Source: Chthonomonas sp. UBA6659 (GTDB taxonomy: Bacteria > Armatimonadota > Fimbriimonadia > Fimbriimonadales > Fimbriimonadaceae). Taken from it: a stretch of 35,896 bases of DNA. The stretch lies in assembly GCA_002455425.1 (NCBI GenBank), contig DKKT01000019.1, positions 1 to 35,896 on the forward strand, given 5' to 3'. The position numbers and the translations under genes are program-made. Positions 23,620 to 31,581 of this stretch are shown here, piece after piece. The notes below the pieces were generated by a model. That model was given only the letters and a program-made list of their open reading frames with translations. It was not told where the DNA came from and searched no databases. How positions within the stretch are numbered: position 1 is the stretch's first letter; each line of letters opens with the position of its first letter.

Positions 23620-24711
23620 ATGAGGCGTGTGGCGGTGATCATGGCCGGAGGGTCGGGGGAGCGGTTCTGGCCGCTGTCGCGGTGGCTTCGCCCGAAGCAG
23701 CTCCTTCCGTTGAGCGGGACAGGCCGCACGATGATCCAGGACACCGTCGATCGGCTCCTCGGCCCGTTCGACCCTAGCGATATTGTCGTCGCCACCGCGC
23801 CCCACCTGGTCGAGCCGATCGCCGCCCAGCTTCCCGAACTGCCCAGCGCCAACATTCTCGCCGAGCCGCACAAGCGCAATACGGCCGGCTGTCTCGTTTG
23901 GATCGCTGCCGGACTCCTCGCCGAAGATCCGGGCGCACGCGCGACCACCTCGATGGCGGTCGTCGCGTCCGATCACCAAATCGAGCCCGCAGCCGGTTTC
24001 CAGAGAACGGTCGCGACCGCCCTCGATGCCGCGGAAGCCGGCCGAGGGCTGGGCACGATCGGGATCGCACCAGACCGAGCGGAGACCGGCTACGGCTACA
24101 TCGAAGTCGATCCGAGCACTTGGTCGGGCTCACCGCGGGTCGGGCGCGTCGCGGCCTTTCGCGAGAAGCCGAGCCAAGAAGACGCCGAGCGCTACGTCGC
24201 GTCCGGACGCTGTCTCTGGAACAGCGGCATGTTTTTCTGGACCGTCGACGGATTCCTCTCCGAACTTGAGCGCGTGGCTCCCGATCTTGCCGACGCCACG
24301 ATGGCGATCGCGGACCTCCTGAGACAGGGGGAGCGCGAAGCGGCGGAACGGCGGTTCGCCGAGGTTCGGAGCATCTCGATCGACTACGCGCTGATGGAGC
24401 AGGCAAGCGAGGTCTTCGTCGTCGAGGCCGACTTCCAATGGGACGACTTAGGCGCTTGGGATGCGCTGCCAAGGAGTAAGGGCGTCGACGACCACGGCAA
24501 CGTCCTCGAAGGCGGTATCGTCGCCCTCGATACCCGGGACAGCGTCGTCGTGAACGCATCCGCCGATGTCGTCGCCTGTCTCATGGGCGTCGAAGGACTG
24601 GCCGTGGTTGTTACGGACGACGCGGTGCTCGTCTGTCCCAAACACCGGGCGCAAGAAGTGCGGCGGATCGTCGAGAAGCTGCGCGAACAGGGTATCGACC
24701 GCGCTCGGTGA
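23620..24711 (+). CDS. Mannose-1-phosphate guanylyltransferase
   Basis: This 363-residue protein has the family start VAVIMAGGSGERFWPLSR followed by RPKQLLPL, which binds the nucleotide and metal. Later blocks are ETGYGYIEV, VAAFREKPSQE, WNSGMFFWT and SIDYALME. It makes GDP-mannose from GTP and mannose-1-phosphate for surface polysaccharides and glycoproteins. The length fits the single-domain type without a phosphomannose isomerase extension. I prefer the ATG at 23620 to the GTG at 23611 because AGGTGG (23609-23614) lies 5 bases before it and overlaps the GTG. CATACT at 23587-23592 is a likely -10. Confidence 0.92.
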   Translation: MRRVAVIMAGGSGERFWPLSRWLRPKQLLPLSGTGRTMIQDTVDRLLGPFDPSDIVVATAPHLVEPIAAQLPELPSANILAEPHKRNTAGCLVWIAAGLLAEDPGARATTSMAVVASDHQIEPAAGFQRTVATALDAAEAGRGLGTIGIAPDRAETGYGYIEVDPSTWSGSPRVGRVAAFREKPSQEDAERYVASGRCLWNSGMFFWTVDGFLSELERVAPDLADATMAIADLLRQGEREAAERRFAEVRSISIDYALMEQASEVFVVEADFQWDDLGAWDALPRSKGVDDHGNVLEGGIVALDTRDSVVVNASADVVACLMGVEGLAVVVTDDAVLVCPKHRAQEVRRIVEKLREQGIDRAR

Positions 24712-24783
24712 GCCGGCGGGAATACCGGGAAAACCGAACGGACGGGGCCCGGCACGAGTCTTGTGGAGAAGGAGACTCGATCC

Positions 24784-27063
24784 ATGACGGCCCACCACTT
24801 CCCGACCCGGCTCGGCTCGGCAGTCCTCGGACTCGCCGTGCTGACGGCAGTCGCCGTGGCCCAAGGGATCGATCCTGAGGTTCGGCGGACCCTCAAGGGC
24901 ATCCTCGTCGACCCGACCCCTGCGCCGGCCTGGATTCCGACCCGGAACATCCTCGTCCGCCTGAACGGCGGAGACGCGGTCCTGATGGGACGCGGCCGCA
25001 TCGTCCGCCGACTGGTCGACCCGCGTTGGGTCGTCGTCGAAACGCGCTCGCTTGCGGCCGCCGCCGAGGCGGTCCAAGTGCTTCGTGGCTCACCCGGTGT
25101 CGTCGGGGCGTGGAACGACGCGATCACGCTCGCCACTCCCGATGGCTTCGCGCCCAACGACCCGTACTTCTACCCGAACGCTCCGACGGCGGGATGGCCG
25201 GGTCAGTGGTATCTCGCGAACTCGGCCACGCCAGGGCTCGACCTCGGAGTAGCCGGCGCGTGGGCGCGGGATCTCACCGGTCAAGGGGTCACGGTCGGGA
25301 TCGTCGACGATGGTTTCGAAACCGGCCATCCGGATCTGGCTCCCAACTTCTCAGCGACCGATAGCTACGACTTCTATCGCCGCCAGCCTGATCCGAACCC
25401 GTTTTACAGCAACGACTTCCACGGCATCGCGGTCGCCGGCATCGTCGGTGGGCGCGGCGGGAACGGCGTCGGCATCTCGGGGGCCGCTCCTGGAGTGAAT
25501 CTTGCTGGACTCCGGCTTGACTTCCGAGGGCGGGGTACGGTGTCGCAGACCGTCGAGGCCACCCTCTACCGCAGCAGCGGAGCGACCACGACGATCGCGA
25601 TCAAGAACCACAGCTACGGCTATTCCTCCGCTTACGTCGAAGCGAGCGCCCTCGCCGGGGCGATGGTGGAGTCGGCCGGCTTCGGCACGATCCACGTCCG
25701 CTCGGCCGGCAACACGCGTGGCGGCTCCGGCGAGGATGCGAACAAGCACGCCGAACGAAATCTGCCCGAAGTGATCACGGTCTCCGGTCTTACCAACCTC
25801 GGGCGGTACGCGTCGTACAGCAACTTCGGCGCCTGCGTCACCGTCTGCTCGCCGACCGGTGGCCTCGCCAACGGACTGCTCGACCAGATCACGACCGACC
25901 GGATGACCGAGCAGTTCGGATACAACGGCGGCAACGACGCGTTTCCGGACGCGTCCTACACTTCGATTTTCGGGGGGACGTCGGGAGCAGCCCCTGGGGT
26001 GTCGGGTGTCCTCGCCCTCGCCAAGCAAACCCAACCCGCCCTGAACAGTCGCTGGGCCAAACACCTCCTCGCGCTCACGAGCCAGATCGTCGACCCCTAC
26101 GACGCGTCGACGACTTCGGACGGCGGATGGCAGACCAATGCCGCCGGGTACCGATTCAGCCAGAACTACGGATTCGGGCTCGCGAATGCGGATCGCTTGA
26201 CCGACTGGGCAACGCGGTTCACCGGCCTTACGCCACTCGGCACCGAATCCACCGGAGTGATTCGAGTCGATACGAACATCCCCGACAACGCCCTGACGGG
26301 CCTCACTCGAACCTTCACGATCCAGTCTTCGGAGCCACTCGAAGAGGTCCAGATCGCGCTCGACATCACTCACAGCTATCGGGGGGATCTCGAGGCTTAC
26401 CTGACTTCGCCGAGCGGAACCACTGGAAGGTTGATCCTCCGGTCCCTCGATAGCGGCGACAACATCCTCTGGACGTTCATGAGCCATGCGTTCTGGGGCG
26501 AGAACCCGAGCGGCACGTGGACCTTACGCGTGCGGGATGTGGCCGCGCCGGACGCTGGACGCTGGAACTCCTTCTCGGCCACCGTGCGCACGGGCCGGCT
26601 CGAGCCGGCAGCGGGCCGAATCGACGCCGACATCACACTTGCGGGTTTTGCCGGCCCGAGGGAACAGATCTTCGCAACGATCGAAGTGCGCAATCCAGGG
26701 ACGCTGGTCGCCGTCGAGCAACGCTCCCTCACTTTGGAGTCGAGCGGCACCTTGCGCGTGTTCACCGCCCGGCGGGGCATCTTCGACATCGCCGTCAAGA
26801 CCCCGACCGGCTTGCGGCGCCGCGTGAGCGGCATCCTGCTCGGTCCTGGCGCCGTCCCCATCACGGTCGCCCTCGACAACGGCGACATCGACGACGACAA
26901 CGACGTCGACCATCGTGACATGGACCTGCTGATCGCGAGCTTCGGGCTCGGGACCGGACAACCCGGTGCCGATCCTCGAACCGACGTCGATGGGAACGGG
27001 TTGGTCGATTCCGACGATTTCGACATCGTCGTCCAGGCTTACGGCCGGACCGGTGACCCGTAG
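24784..27063 (+). CDS. Secreted kexin-like subtilisin protease with P and dockerin domains
   Basis: This 759-residue secreted serine protease has a signal peptide ending near AVA-QG (about residue 27) and a propeptide-like segment to about 140. An S8 catalytic domain follows, with Asp175 (VGIVDDG), His213 (NDFHGIAVAGI), oxyanion Asn310 (RSAGN) and Ser400 (GGTSGAAPG). A proprotein-convertase P domain spans about 495-610 (SYRGDLEAYLTSPSG, NPSGTWTLRVRD). A beta-rich spacer leads to a dockerin-type tail (699-759) with two Ca-binding loops, DIDDDNDVDHRDMD and DVDGNGLVDSDDFD. The tail probably anchors the enzyme on the cell surface. AAGGAG at 24769-24774 lies 9 bases before the ATG at 24784, so I prefer it to the ATG at 24763. 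Confidence 0.93.
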   Translation: MTAHHFPTRLGSAVLGLAVLTAVAVAQGIDPEVRRTLKGILVDPTPAPAWIPTRNILVRLNGGDAVLMGRGRIVRRLVDPRWVVVETRSLAAAAEAVQVLRGSPGVVGAWNDAITLATPDGFAPNDPYFYPNAPTAGWPGQWYLANSATPGLDLGVAGAWARDLTGQGVTVGIVDDGFETGHPDLAPNFSATDSYDFYRRQPDPNPFYSNDFHGIAVAGIVGGRGGNGVGISGAAPGVNLAGLRLDFRGRGTVSQTVEATLYRSSGATTTIAIKNHSYGYSSAYVEASALAGAMVESAGFGTIHVRSAGNTRGGSGEDANKHAERNLPEVITVSGLTNLGRYASYSNFGACVTVCSPTGGLANGLLDQITTDRMTEQFGYNGGNDAFPDASYTSIFGGTSGAAPGVSGVLALAKQTQPALNSRWAKHLLALTSQIVDPYDASTTSDGGWQTNAAGYRFSQNYGFGLANADRLTDWATRFTGLTPLGTESTGVIRVDTNIPDNALTGLTRTFTIQSSEPLEEVQIALDITHSYRGDLEAYLTSPSGTTGRLILRSLDSGDNILWTFMSHAFWGENPSGTWTLRVRDVAAPDAGRWNSFSATVRTGRLEPAAGRIDADITLAGFAGPREQIFATIEVRNPGTLVAVEQRSLTLESSGTLRVFTARRGIFDIAVKTPTGLRRRVSGILLGPGAVPITVALDNGDIDDDNDVDHRDMDLLIASFGLGTGQPGADPRTDVDGNGLVDSDDFDIVVQAYGRTGDP

Positions 27064-27071
27064 GCATCGGC

Positions 27072-27077
27072 CACAAT
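27072..27077 (+). promoter_or_regulatory. -10 element of the phosphopentomutase gene
   Basis: CACAAT lies 6 bases before the ATG at 27084, in the 20-base gap after the protease stop. No Shine-Dalgarno is present, so the gene probably has its own leaderless transcript. Confidence 0.45.
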
Positions 27078-27083
27078 CCGGCG

Positions 27084-28241
27084 ATGGACTCGCCTCGCGT
27101 GATCGTGATCGTTTTGGACGGGTGCGGAGCGGGGTTCGCTCCCGATGCTCCCGAATTCGGCGACCACGATGAGCCCTCCACCCTCCGCCACACGTGGGAC
27201 GCCGTTGGTGGCTTTACGGCCCCGCTACTTGCCGCGACCGGTTACCTCGCCGCCGGCGGCGTGCCTGGAACCCCAGGGCTGGACGGATTCTCCGTGACCT
27301 TTGGACGCCTCCGTGAGCTTTCGAAAGGAAAGGACTCGGTGACCGGGCATTGGGAAATGATGGGCATCGTCACCGACCCGGCTTTCCCGACGTACCCCCA
27401 GGGCTTCCCGATCAGCCTCGTCAAAGCCTTTGAGAGCGCAATCGGACGGCAAACGCTCGGCAATCGGCCCGCGAGCGGCACCCAGATCATCCAGGAGCTC
27501 GGACCGCAACACCTGGACACGGGATTCCCGATCCTCTACACGAGCGCGGATAGCGTGTTTCAGATCGCTTGCCACGAGGAGGTCGTTCCGATCGAGCAGC
27601 TTTACGAGTTCTGCACGATCGCGCGAGCGCTCTGTGCCAAACCTAACGACGTCAGCCGCGTGATCGCACGGCCCTTCTTGGGGACCGCTGCCGAGGGCTT
27701 TGTTCGCACGGAGCGGCGAAAGGACTTCCCCCTCGAGCCGCCGTTCAACTTCGTCGATGCCGTCGGCGACGTGCTCGGTCTCGGCGTCGTGCCGGAGCTG
27801 TTCGCGGGTCGGGGTTTTCGCCACGTCCGGAGGACGCAGAGCAACGCCGAGCATGAAGCCGCGCTCCGTGAGGCGCTCGGCTCTGATGCCCGGTTCATTT
27901 TCGCCAACTTCGAGGACTTTGACATGCTTTATGGGCATCGCAACGACCCTGCCGGCTTCGCCCGCTGCTTGGAGAGGTTCGAGCAGACTCTTGCGGAGAC
28001 CTTGTCGCAACTGAGGCCTTCGGATCTCCTCGTCCTCACCGCCGACCACGGCAACGATCCGACGACGCCTTCCACCGACCATTCGCGCGAGTACGTCCCG
28101 GTATCGGCGATCGCCCGCGGGGTCGGTGTGAGTTCGGTCGGCGATCTGGACGGTTTCTCGGTCGTGGGGCGCACGGTTGCCCATCGCCTCGGCCTCGCGT
28201 GGCCGAAGACGCTCGACGCCTCGTCCCGCTCGATCCTCTAG
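27084..28241 (+). CDS. deoB: Phosphopentomutase
   Basis: This 385-residue enzyme interconverts ribose-1-phosphate and ribose-5-phosphate (or the deoxy forms) in nucleoside salvage. It belongs to the alkaline-phosphatase superfamily and shows its metal-site motifs. These are VIVLDGCGAG (first Asp), GKDSVTGHWEMMG, the NFEDFDMLYGHRNDP block, and TADHGNDP followed by TDHSREYVP. The length matches the usual 390 residues. The first metal motif reads LDGCGAG where DeoB commonly has DSVGIG, a mild departure. The stop shares a CTAG palindrome with the convergent small gene (28238-28241). Confidence 0.95.
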   Translation: MDSPRVIVIVLDGCGAGFAPDAPEFGDHDEPSTLRHTWDAVGGFTAPLLAATGYLAAGGVPGTPGLDGFSVTFGRLRELSKGKDSVTGHWEMMGIVTDPAFPTYPQGFPISLVKAFESAIGRQTLGNRPASGTQIIQELGPQHLDTGFPILYTSADSVFQIACHEEVVPIEQLYEFCTIARALCAKPNDVSRVIARPFLGTAAEGFVRTERRKDFPLEPPFNFVDAVGDVLGLGVVPELFAGRGFRHVRRTQSNAEHEAALREALGSDARFIFANFEDFDMLYGHRNDPAGFARCLERFEQTLAETLSQLRPSDLLVLTADHGNDPTTPSTDHSREYVPVSAIARGVGVSSVGDLDGFSVVGRTVAHRLGLAWPKTLDASSRSIL

Positions 28242-28450
28242 ACCGGGGTGGATTCCGACCGGGCCGGGTTCGGGATTTCGAGGGAGCCGCCGTCCCAAAC
28301 GTGCTCGGGATCGGGGTAGAAGCTCATGCCGGCAAAGTGATCGGTGACGATCAGCCAGCCGCCCGGAACCGCCGCCCGCCAGGCACGAAACAGAAAGCCG
28401 CGACTCGGGTGGATCTCACCCAAAAACTCCCATTGCATCGCACTCGTCAT
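28238..28450 (-). CDS. Small conserved-type protein with a VPGGW motif
   Basis: This 70-residue protein has a core AVPGGWLIVTDHFAGMSFYPDP ending in EHVWDGG, split here between residues about 33-60. Many bacteria carry small unnamed proteins with the same plan (VPGGWLV, then a hydrophobic turn, then F-x-PDP-x-H-x-W). I therefore regard it as a real gene of unknown function. GAGGTG lies 7 bases before the ATG at 28448-28450. A shorter version starting at the ATG at 28438 is possible. The frame is open upstream but lacks a ribosome-binding site there. It is convergent with deoB, and the stop codons overlap. Confidence 0.65.
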   Translation of the reverse strand: MTSAMQWEFLGEIHPSRGFLFRAWRAAVPGGWLIVTDHFAGMSFYPDPEHVWDGGSLEIPNPARSESTPV

Positions 28451-28574
28451 TGCGAGACACCTCTCAATGGTTGGATACGGGGCGACGCAGGCAAGGTTCA
28501 CACTTTTTTGCGAAAGTCGCGGAGACCCTGGTCCCACGCCGGTGCAAGTCAGGGAACCTCCCCGGCCCAACCCC

Positions 28575-28580
28575 CATAAT
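28575..28580 (+). promoter_or_regulatory. -10 element of the pepF gene
   Basis: CATAAT matches five of six positions and ends 6 bases before the ATG at 28587. No Shine-Dalgarno is present, so the mRNA is likely leaderless. Confidence 0.55.
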
Positions 28581-28586
28581 CGAAGC

Positions 28587-30407
28587 ATGAGTAGCGGTAC
28601 CGAACTCTCGACTCCCGCCGTCCGCTGGGACCTGGCGGCCCTCTTCGAATCGCCTGACGATCCCAACATCGACGCCGGCTGGGAGGAGGCGGCGCGTCGC
28701 GCGGAGGTCTTTGAAACGACCTACCGAGGCAAGATCGACGACGCCGGGCTTACCGCCTCCACGCTTCTCGCCGCGATCCAGGAAATGGAGACCCTGTCCG
28801 TGATGATGGACAAGCCTCTGATTTTCGCCCATCTCCTGTTCGCAGCGGATACCGCCAACCCGCGTCTCGGCGCATTTCTCCAATCCCAGATGGAGAAGTC
28901 CTCGGAACTCCGGGTCAAACTCCTGTTCTTCGAACTCGAGCTCCAGAAGGCACCCGAGGTGACGATCCAGCGTCTGGTCGACGATCCGAGTCTGGCCAAC
29001 TACCGCCACTTCATCCAAGTCGCGCGCGCCGCGAGCCCGTATCGCCTCTCCGAGTCCGAAGAGGTCATCCTCGAGGAAACGGCCAATACCGGCATCCGAG
29101 CCTGGATTCGACTCTTCGACGAAATCACCGCGAACCAGACCTATCGGCTCCAGTTGCCGGGCCGGGACGAGCCGGAAGAGCTCTCCCAGGAGCAGGTGCT
29201 AGCCCACCTGTACCAACCCGACCGTGACACGCGCATCGCCGCCTGCGACGCGTTCAGCGAGGGCTTGCTGGACATGCAGCGGACGATCGTCTTCGTCTAC
29301 AACAACCTCCTCCTCGACAAGAAGGTCGACGATCGCCTCCGCAAGCACCCCTATCCCGAGCATTCCCGGCACCTCTCGAACGAGCTCGACAAGGAAACCG
29401 TCGACCTCGTCGTCGACATGTGTCGCAAGCACCAGGGGCTGGTCGCTCGGTACTACCGCGTCAAACGGGAGATCCTCGGTCTCGACGAGCTGACCCATGC
29501 CGACCGCTACGCTCCCCTATTCGAAGCCGAGGCCCAGGTCGATTGGGATGAGGCCCAGGGCATGATCCTCGAGAGTTTCTCCAGCTTCAGTGAGGACATC
29601 GGGCGGCGCGCCCAAGAGTTTTTCGACCAGAACTGGATCGATGCCGAGGCCCGTCCCGGCAAGTCGGGGGGGGCGTTTTGCAGTTACCTGACCCCCGATC
29701 TCCACCCCGTCATCCTCATGAGCTACCTCAACCGGATGAAGGATGTGGGCACTCTCGCTCACGAACTCGGGCACGGCGTCCACGCGAGTCTCAGCCGAAA
29801 GCAGACTTACTTCAACTTCTACGGCACGCTGCCGTTGGCCGAACTCGCCTCGATCTTCGGCGAGCAACTCGTGTTCGAACGCCTCGTCGCCGAAGCCGAT
29901 GTTCGGGACCAACTCGCGCTCTACGCCGACAAGATCGAGGGGATCTTCGCGTCCGTGTTCCGGCAGGCGGCGATGTTTCGATTCGAGCAGGCCGCCCACC
30001 AGAAGCGTCGCGAGGAAGGTGAGCTCGCCGCGGAAGATTTCAACGAGATCTGGCAATCCGAGTTGCAGTCGATGTTCGGCGACAGTGTCACGATGGGCGA
30101 TCAGCACGCGTGGTGGTGGATGTACGTGAGTCACTTCTTCCACTCGCCGTTCTATGTCTATGCCTACTCGTTCGGCGAACTCCTGACGATCGCGCTCTAC
30201 GAGAAGGCCCGGTTCGAGGGCCCCTCGTTCTCCGAGAAGTACGTGCGGCTCTTAGCCCTCGGCGGCTCGCGCAGTCCGCAGGAGCTCATGGCGACGGTCG
30301 GCGTCGATCTCCATTCGGAGGACTTCTGGAAGGGTGGCTTCGAGGTCATCGAGTCGCTGATCGCCAAGTTCGAGGAGCTTTGGCGCACCCACCAGGCGCA
30401 GGCCTGA
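28587..30407 (+). CDS. pepF: Oligoendopeptidase F-like M3 metallopeptidase
   Basis: This 606-residue cytosolic peptidase has the M3 zinc motif HELGHG (392-397). The downstream glutamate that completes the site is in PLAELASIFGEQLV. The long helical N-terminal region and the C-terminal YAYSFGELLTIALYE block are typical of PepF/M3B. The family degrades short peptides of about 7-17 residues. The frame stays open for 81 codons upstream, but protein-like sequence starts at the ATG at 28587, which has CATAAT 6 bases before it. The stretch 28451-28586 holds no other gene. Confidence 0.95.
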   Translation: MSSGTELSTPAVRWDLAALFESPDDPNIDAGWEEAARRAEVFETTYRGKIDDAGLTASTLLAAIQEMETLSVMMDKPLIFAHLLFAADTANPRLGAFLQSQMEKSSELRVKLLFFELELQKAPEVTIQRLVDDPSLANYRHFIQVARAASPYRLSESEEVILEETANTGIRAWIRLFDEITANQTYRLQLPGRDEPEELSQEQVLAHLYQPDRDTRIAACDAFSEGLLDMQRTIVFVYNNLLLDKKVDDRLRKHPYPEHSRHLSNELDKETVDLVVDMCRKHQGLVARYYRVKREILGLDELTHADRYAPLFEAEAQVDWDEAQGMILESFSSFSEDIGRRAQEFFDQNWIDAEARPGKSGGAFCSYLTPDLHPVILMSYLNRMKDVGTLAHELGHGVHASLSRKQTYFNFYGTLPLAELASIFGEQLVFERLVAEADVRDQLALYADKIEGIFASVFRQAAMFRFEQAAHQKRREEGELAAEDFNEIWQSELQSMFGDSVTMGDQHAWWWMYVSHFFHSPFYVYAYSFGELLTIALYEKARFEGPSFSEKYVRLLALGGSRSPQELMATVGVDLHSEDFWKGGFEVIESLIAKFEELWRTHQAQA

Positions 30408-30486
30408 AACGGGCGCGGAAGGTTGCCGGGGGCATTTTGTCCCGATTCCCCCGGCGGCCACGCCTCGTCGCGTGACCCCCATAGTC

Positions 30487-30492
30487 CAAAAT
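30487..30492 (+). promoter_or_regulatory. -10 element of the CsgG-like gene
   Basis: CAAAAT lies 6 bases before the ATG at 30499 and matches four of six positions. CATAGT at 30480-30485 is an alternative with a 13-base gap. No Shine-Dalgarno is present. Confidence 0.4.
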
Positions 30493-30498
30493 AGAACT

Positions 30499-31428
30499 AT
30501 GAAGTTGTCACGCCTTCTTGCGCCCTTGCTTGCGATCGCGGTCGCCGGCCTCGCTATGGCGGCCCCAGTGGTCGATCAGAAGAAGCTCAAGATGCGGATC
30601 GCCGTCGCCCCGCTCGACTGGACCGACCGCGACTACATCTCGGACTGGCGGATCCCGGTCGAGTTTCGGAACGCGATCTACGAGAAGCTTGTGAAGAAGC
30701 TCGTCGACACCAATCGCTTCGTCGTCCTCGAACGCGAAGCGATGGAAGCGATGCTCACCGAGAAGGCGATCAAGGAAGACAACACAGGCCAGAGCCAGAA
30801 GGGCAAGATCGTCCCCGCCCAGGCGCTCGTCAAGGGCAAGGTCACCGACTTCAGCCTCGACAACAAAGGCGCGGGCGGCGGCGTGAGCGTCGGCCCGATC
30901 CGCGTCGGAGCCAGCGGCGGCCAAGCCAAAATGACGATCAACGTGCGCCTCTTCGATGTCGACACGAGCGAAGTGCTCTTCAGCGAGGACGCGTCCGGAG
31001 TAGCCCTCGCCGGTGGATTCTCGATCGGGGCCAACATCGGGAGCGCCTTCACCGACTTCGGAGCCTATGAGAAGTCCCCACTTGGCAAAGCGACGACGAC
31101 GGCCATCGACAAGGCGGTCGAGAAGATCCTCGCCAAGATGGACAAGACGCCCTGGCAGGCGATGGTCGCGGACTTCGATGGCTCCAGCAAGGAAGTCACC
31201 ATCAATGCCGGCTCCGATCTCGGGGTCTCCGAGGGCGATCTCTTCGAAGTCCACCGGGTGATGCGCGTGATCAAGGACCCGGAGACGGGTGCCGTCCTCG
31301 GCAAGAGAACGAGCAAGGTCGGGTCGATCAAGATCATTCAGGTCGATAAGAAGTTCGCCATCGGTCAACTCGTCGACGGTACCGAGTTCCAGCCCGGCGA
31401 CATCGTCCGCGAAATCAAGCTTCGATAG
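30499..31428 (+). CDS. Secreted CsgG-like protein with a FlgT-like C-terminal domain
   Basis: This 309-residue protein starts with a signal peptide (MKLSRLLAPLLAIAVAGLAMAA). Residues 30-215 resemble CsgG: RIAVAPLDW, a helix ending in LVDTNRFVVLERE, ALVKGKVTDF, a Gly-rich membrane-like hairpin (KGAGGGVSVGPIRVGASGG) and VRLFDVDTSEVLFSEDASG. Residues 230-309 (GSDLGVSEGDLFEV, DPETGAVLG, GTEFQPGDIVREI) resemble the FlgT C-terminal beta domain. True CsgG is a lipoprotein pore for curli export, but there is no lipobox cysteine here and no curli gene nearby. It may be a periplasmic envelope-assembly factor. A strong hairpin lies 27 bases after the stop. Confidence 0.8.
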   Translation: MKLSRLLAPLLAIAVAGLAMAAPVVDQKKLKMRIAVAPLDWTDRDYISDWRIPVEFRNAIYEKLVKKLVDTNRFVVLEREAMEAMLTEKAIKEDNTGQSQKGKIVPAQALVKGKVTDFSLDNKGAGGGVSVGPIRVGASGGQAKMTINVRLFDVDTSEVLFSEDASGVALAGGFSIGANIGSAFTDFGAYEKSPLGKATTTAIDKAVEKILAKMDKTPWQAMVADFDGSSKEVTINAGSDLGVSEGDLFEVHRVMRVIKDPETGAVLGKRTSKVGSIKIIQVDKKFAIGQLVDGTEFQPGDIVREIKLR

Positions 31429-31454
31429 GCCCCGATTGCGGACCTGTCAAGTTT

Positions 31455-31483
31455 GGGCCACCATGAAATCATGGTGGCCCTTT
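31455..31483 (+). terminator. Strong hairpin terminator after the CsgG-like gene
   Basis: GGGCCACCATGA (31455-31466) and TCATGGTGGCCC (31469-31480) form a perfect 12-base inverted repeat with a two-base centre, followed by TTT and preceded by TTT. It lies 27 bases after the stop and fits a rho-independent terminator in either direction. Its right arm also contains the ATG of a 21-codon open frame and belongs to a 39-base direct repeat. Confidence 0.65.
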
Positions 31484-31507
31484 CGCTGATCCTTGCCGTT
31501 GCCGCGG
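31469..31507 (+). repeat. Direct repeat, copy A (second copy at 32583-32621)
   Basis: This 39-base segment matches 32583-32621 with two mismatches; the first 30 bases are identical. Both copies start with an ATG hairpin and encode the same hydrophobic MVALSLILA start. Together they flank a secreted-protein gene, a layout left by duplication or insertion. Confidence 0.85.
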
Positions 31508-31536
31508 TGAGCGCGCGTCTGACGACACCGAAATAA
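31471..31536 (+). pseudogene. 21-codon remnant of the amidohydrolase 5' end, or a leader peptide
   Basis: An open frame of 21 codons starts in the hairpin and reads MVALSLILAVAAVSARLTTPK before TAA. Its first nine residues equal the start of the amidohydrolase at 32585, and the DNA agreement continues to 31507 before breaking off. It is best read as a truncated duplicate of that gene's signal sequence. Its stop lies 3 bases before an ATG (31540) in the frame of the next gene, so a coupled leader peptide is the alternative. Confidence 0.5.
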
Positions 31537-31581
31537 GTCATGGTCCGAATGGCGCTTCGCGCCACGATCATTGGAGGCCTG

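Noticed and set aside
28344..28586. 81-codon upstream extension of PepF
   Set aside because: It overlaps the small opposite gene and encodes non-family sequence; CATAAT and the ATG at 28587 mark the real start.
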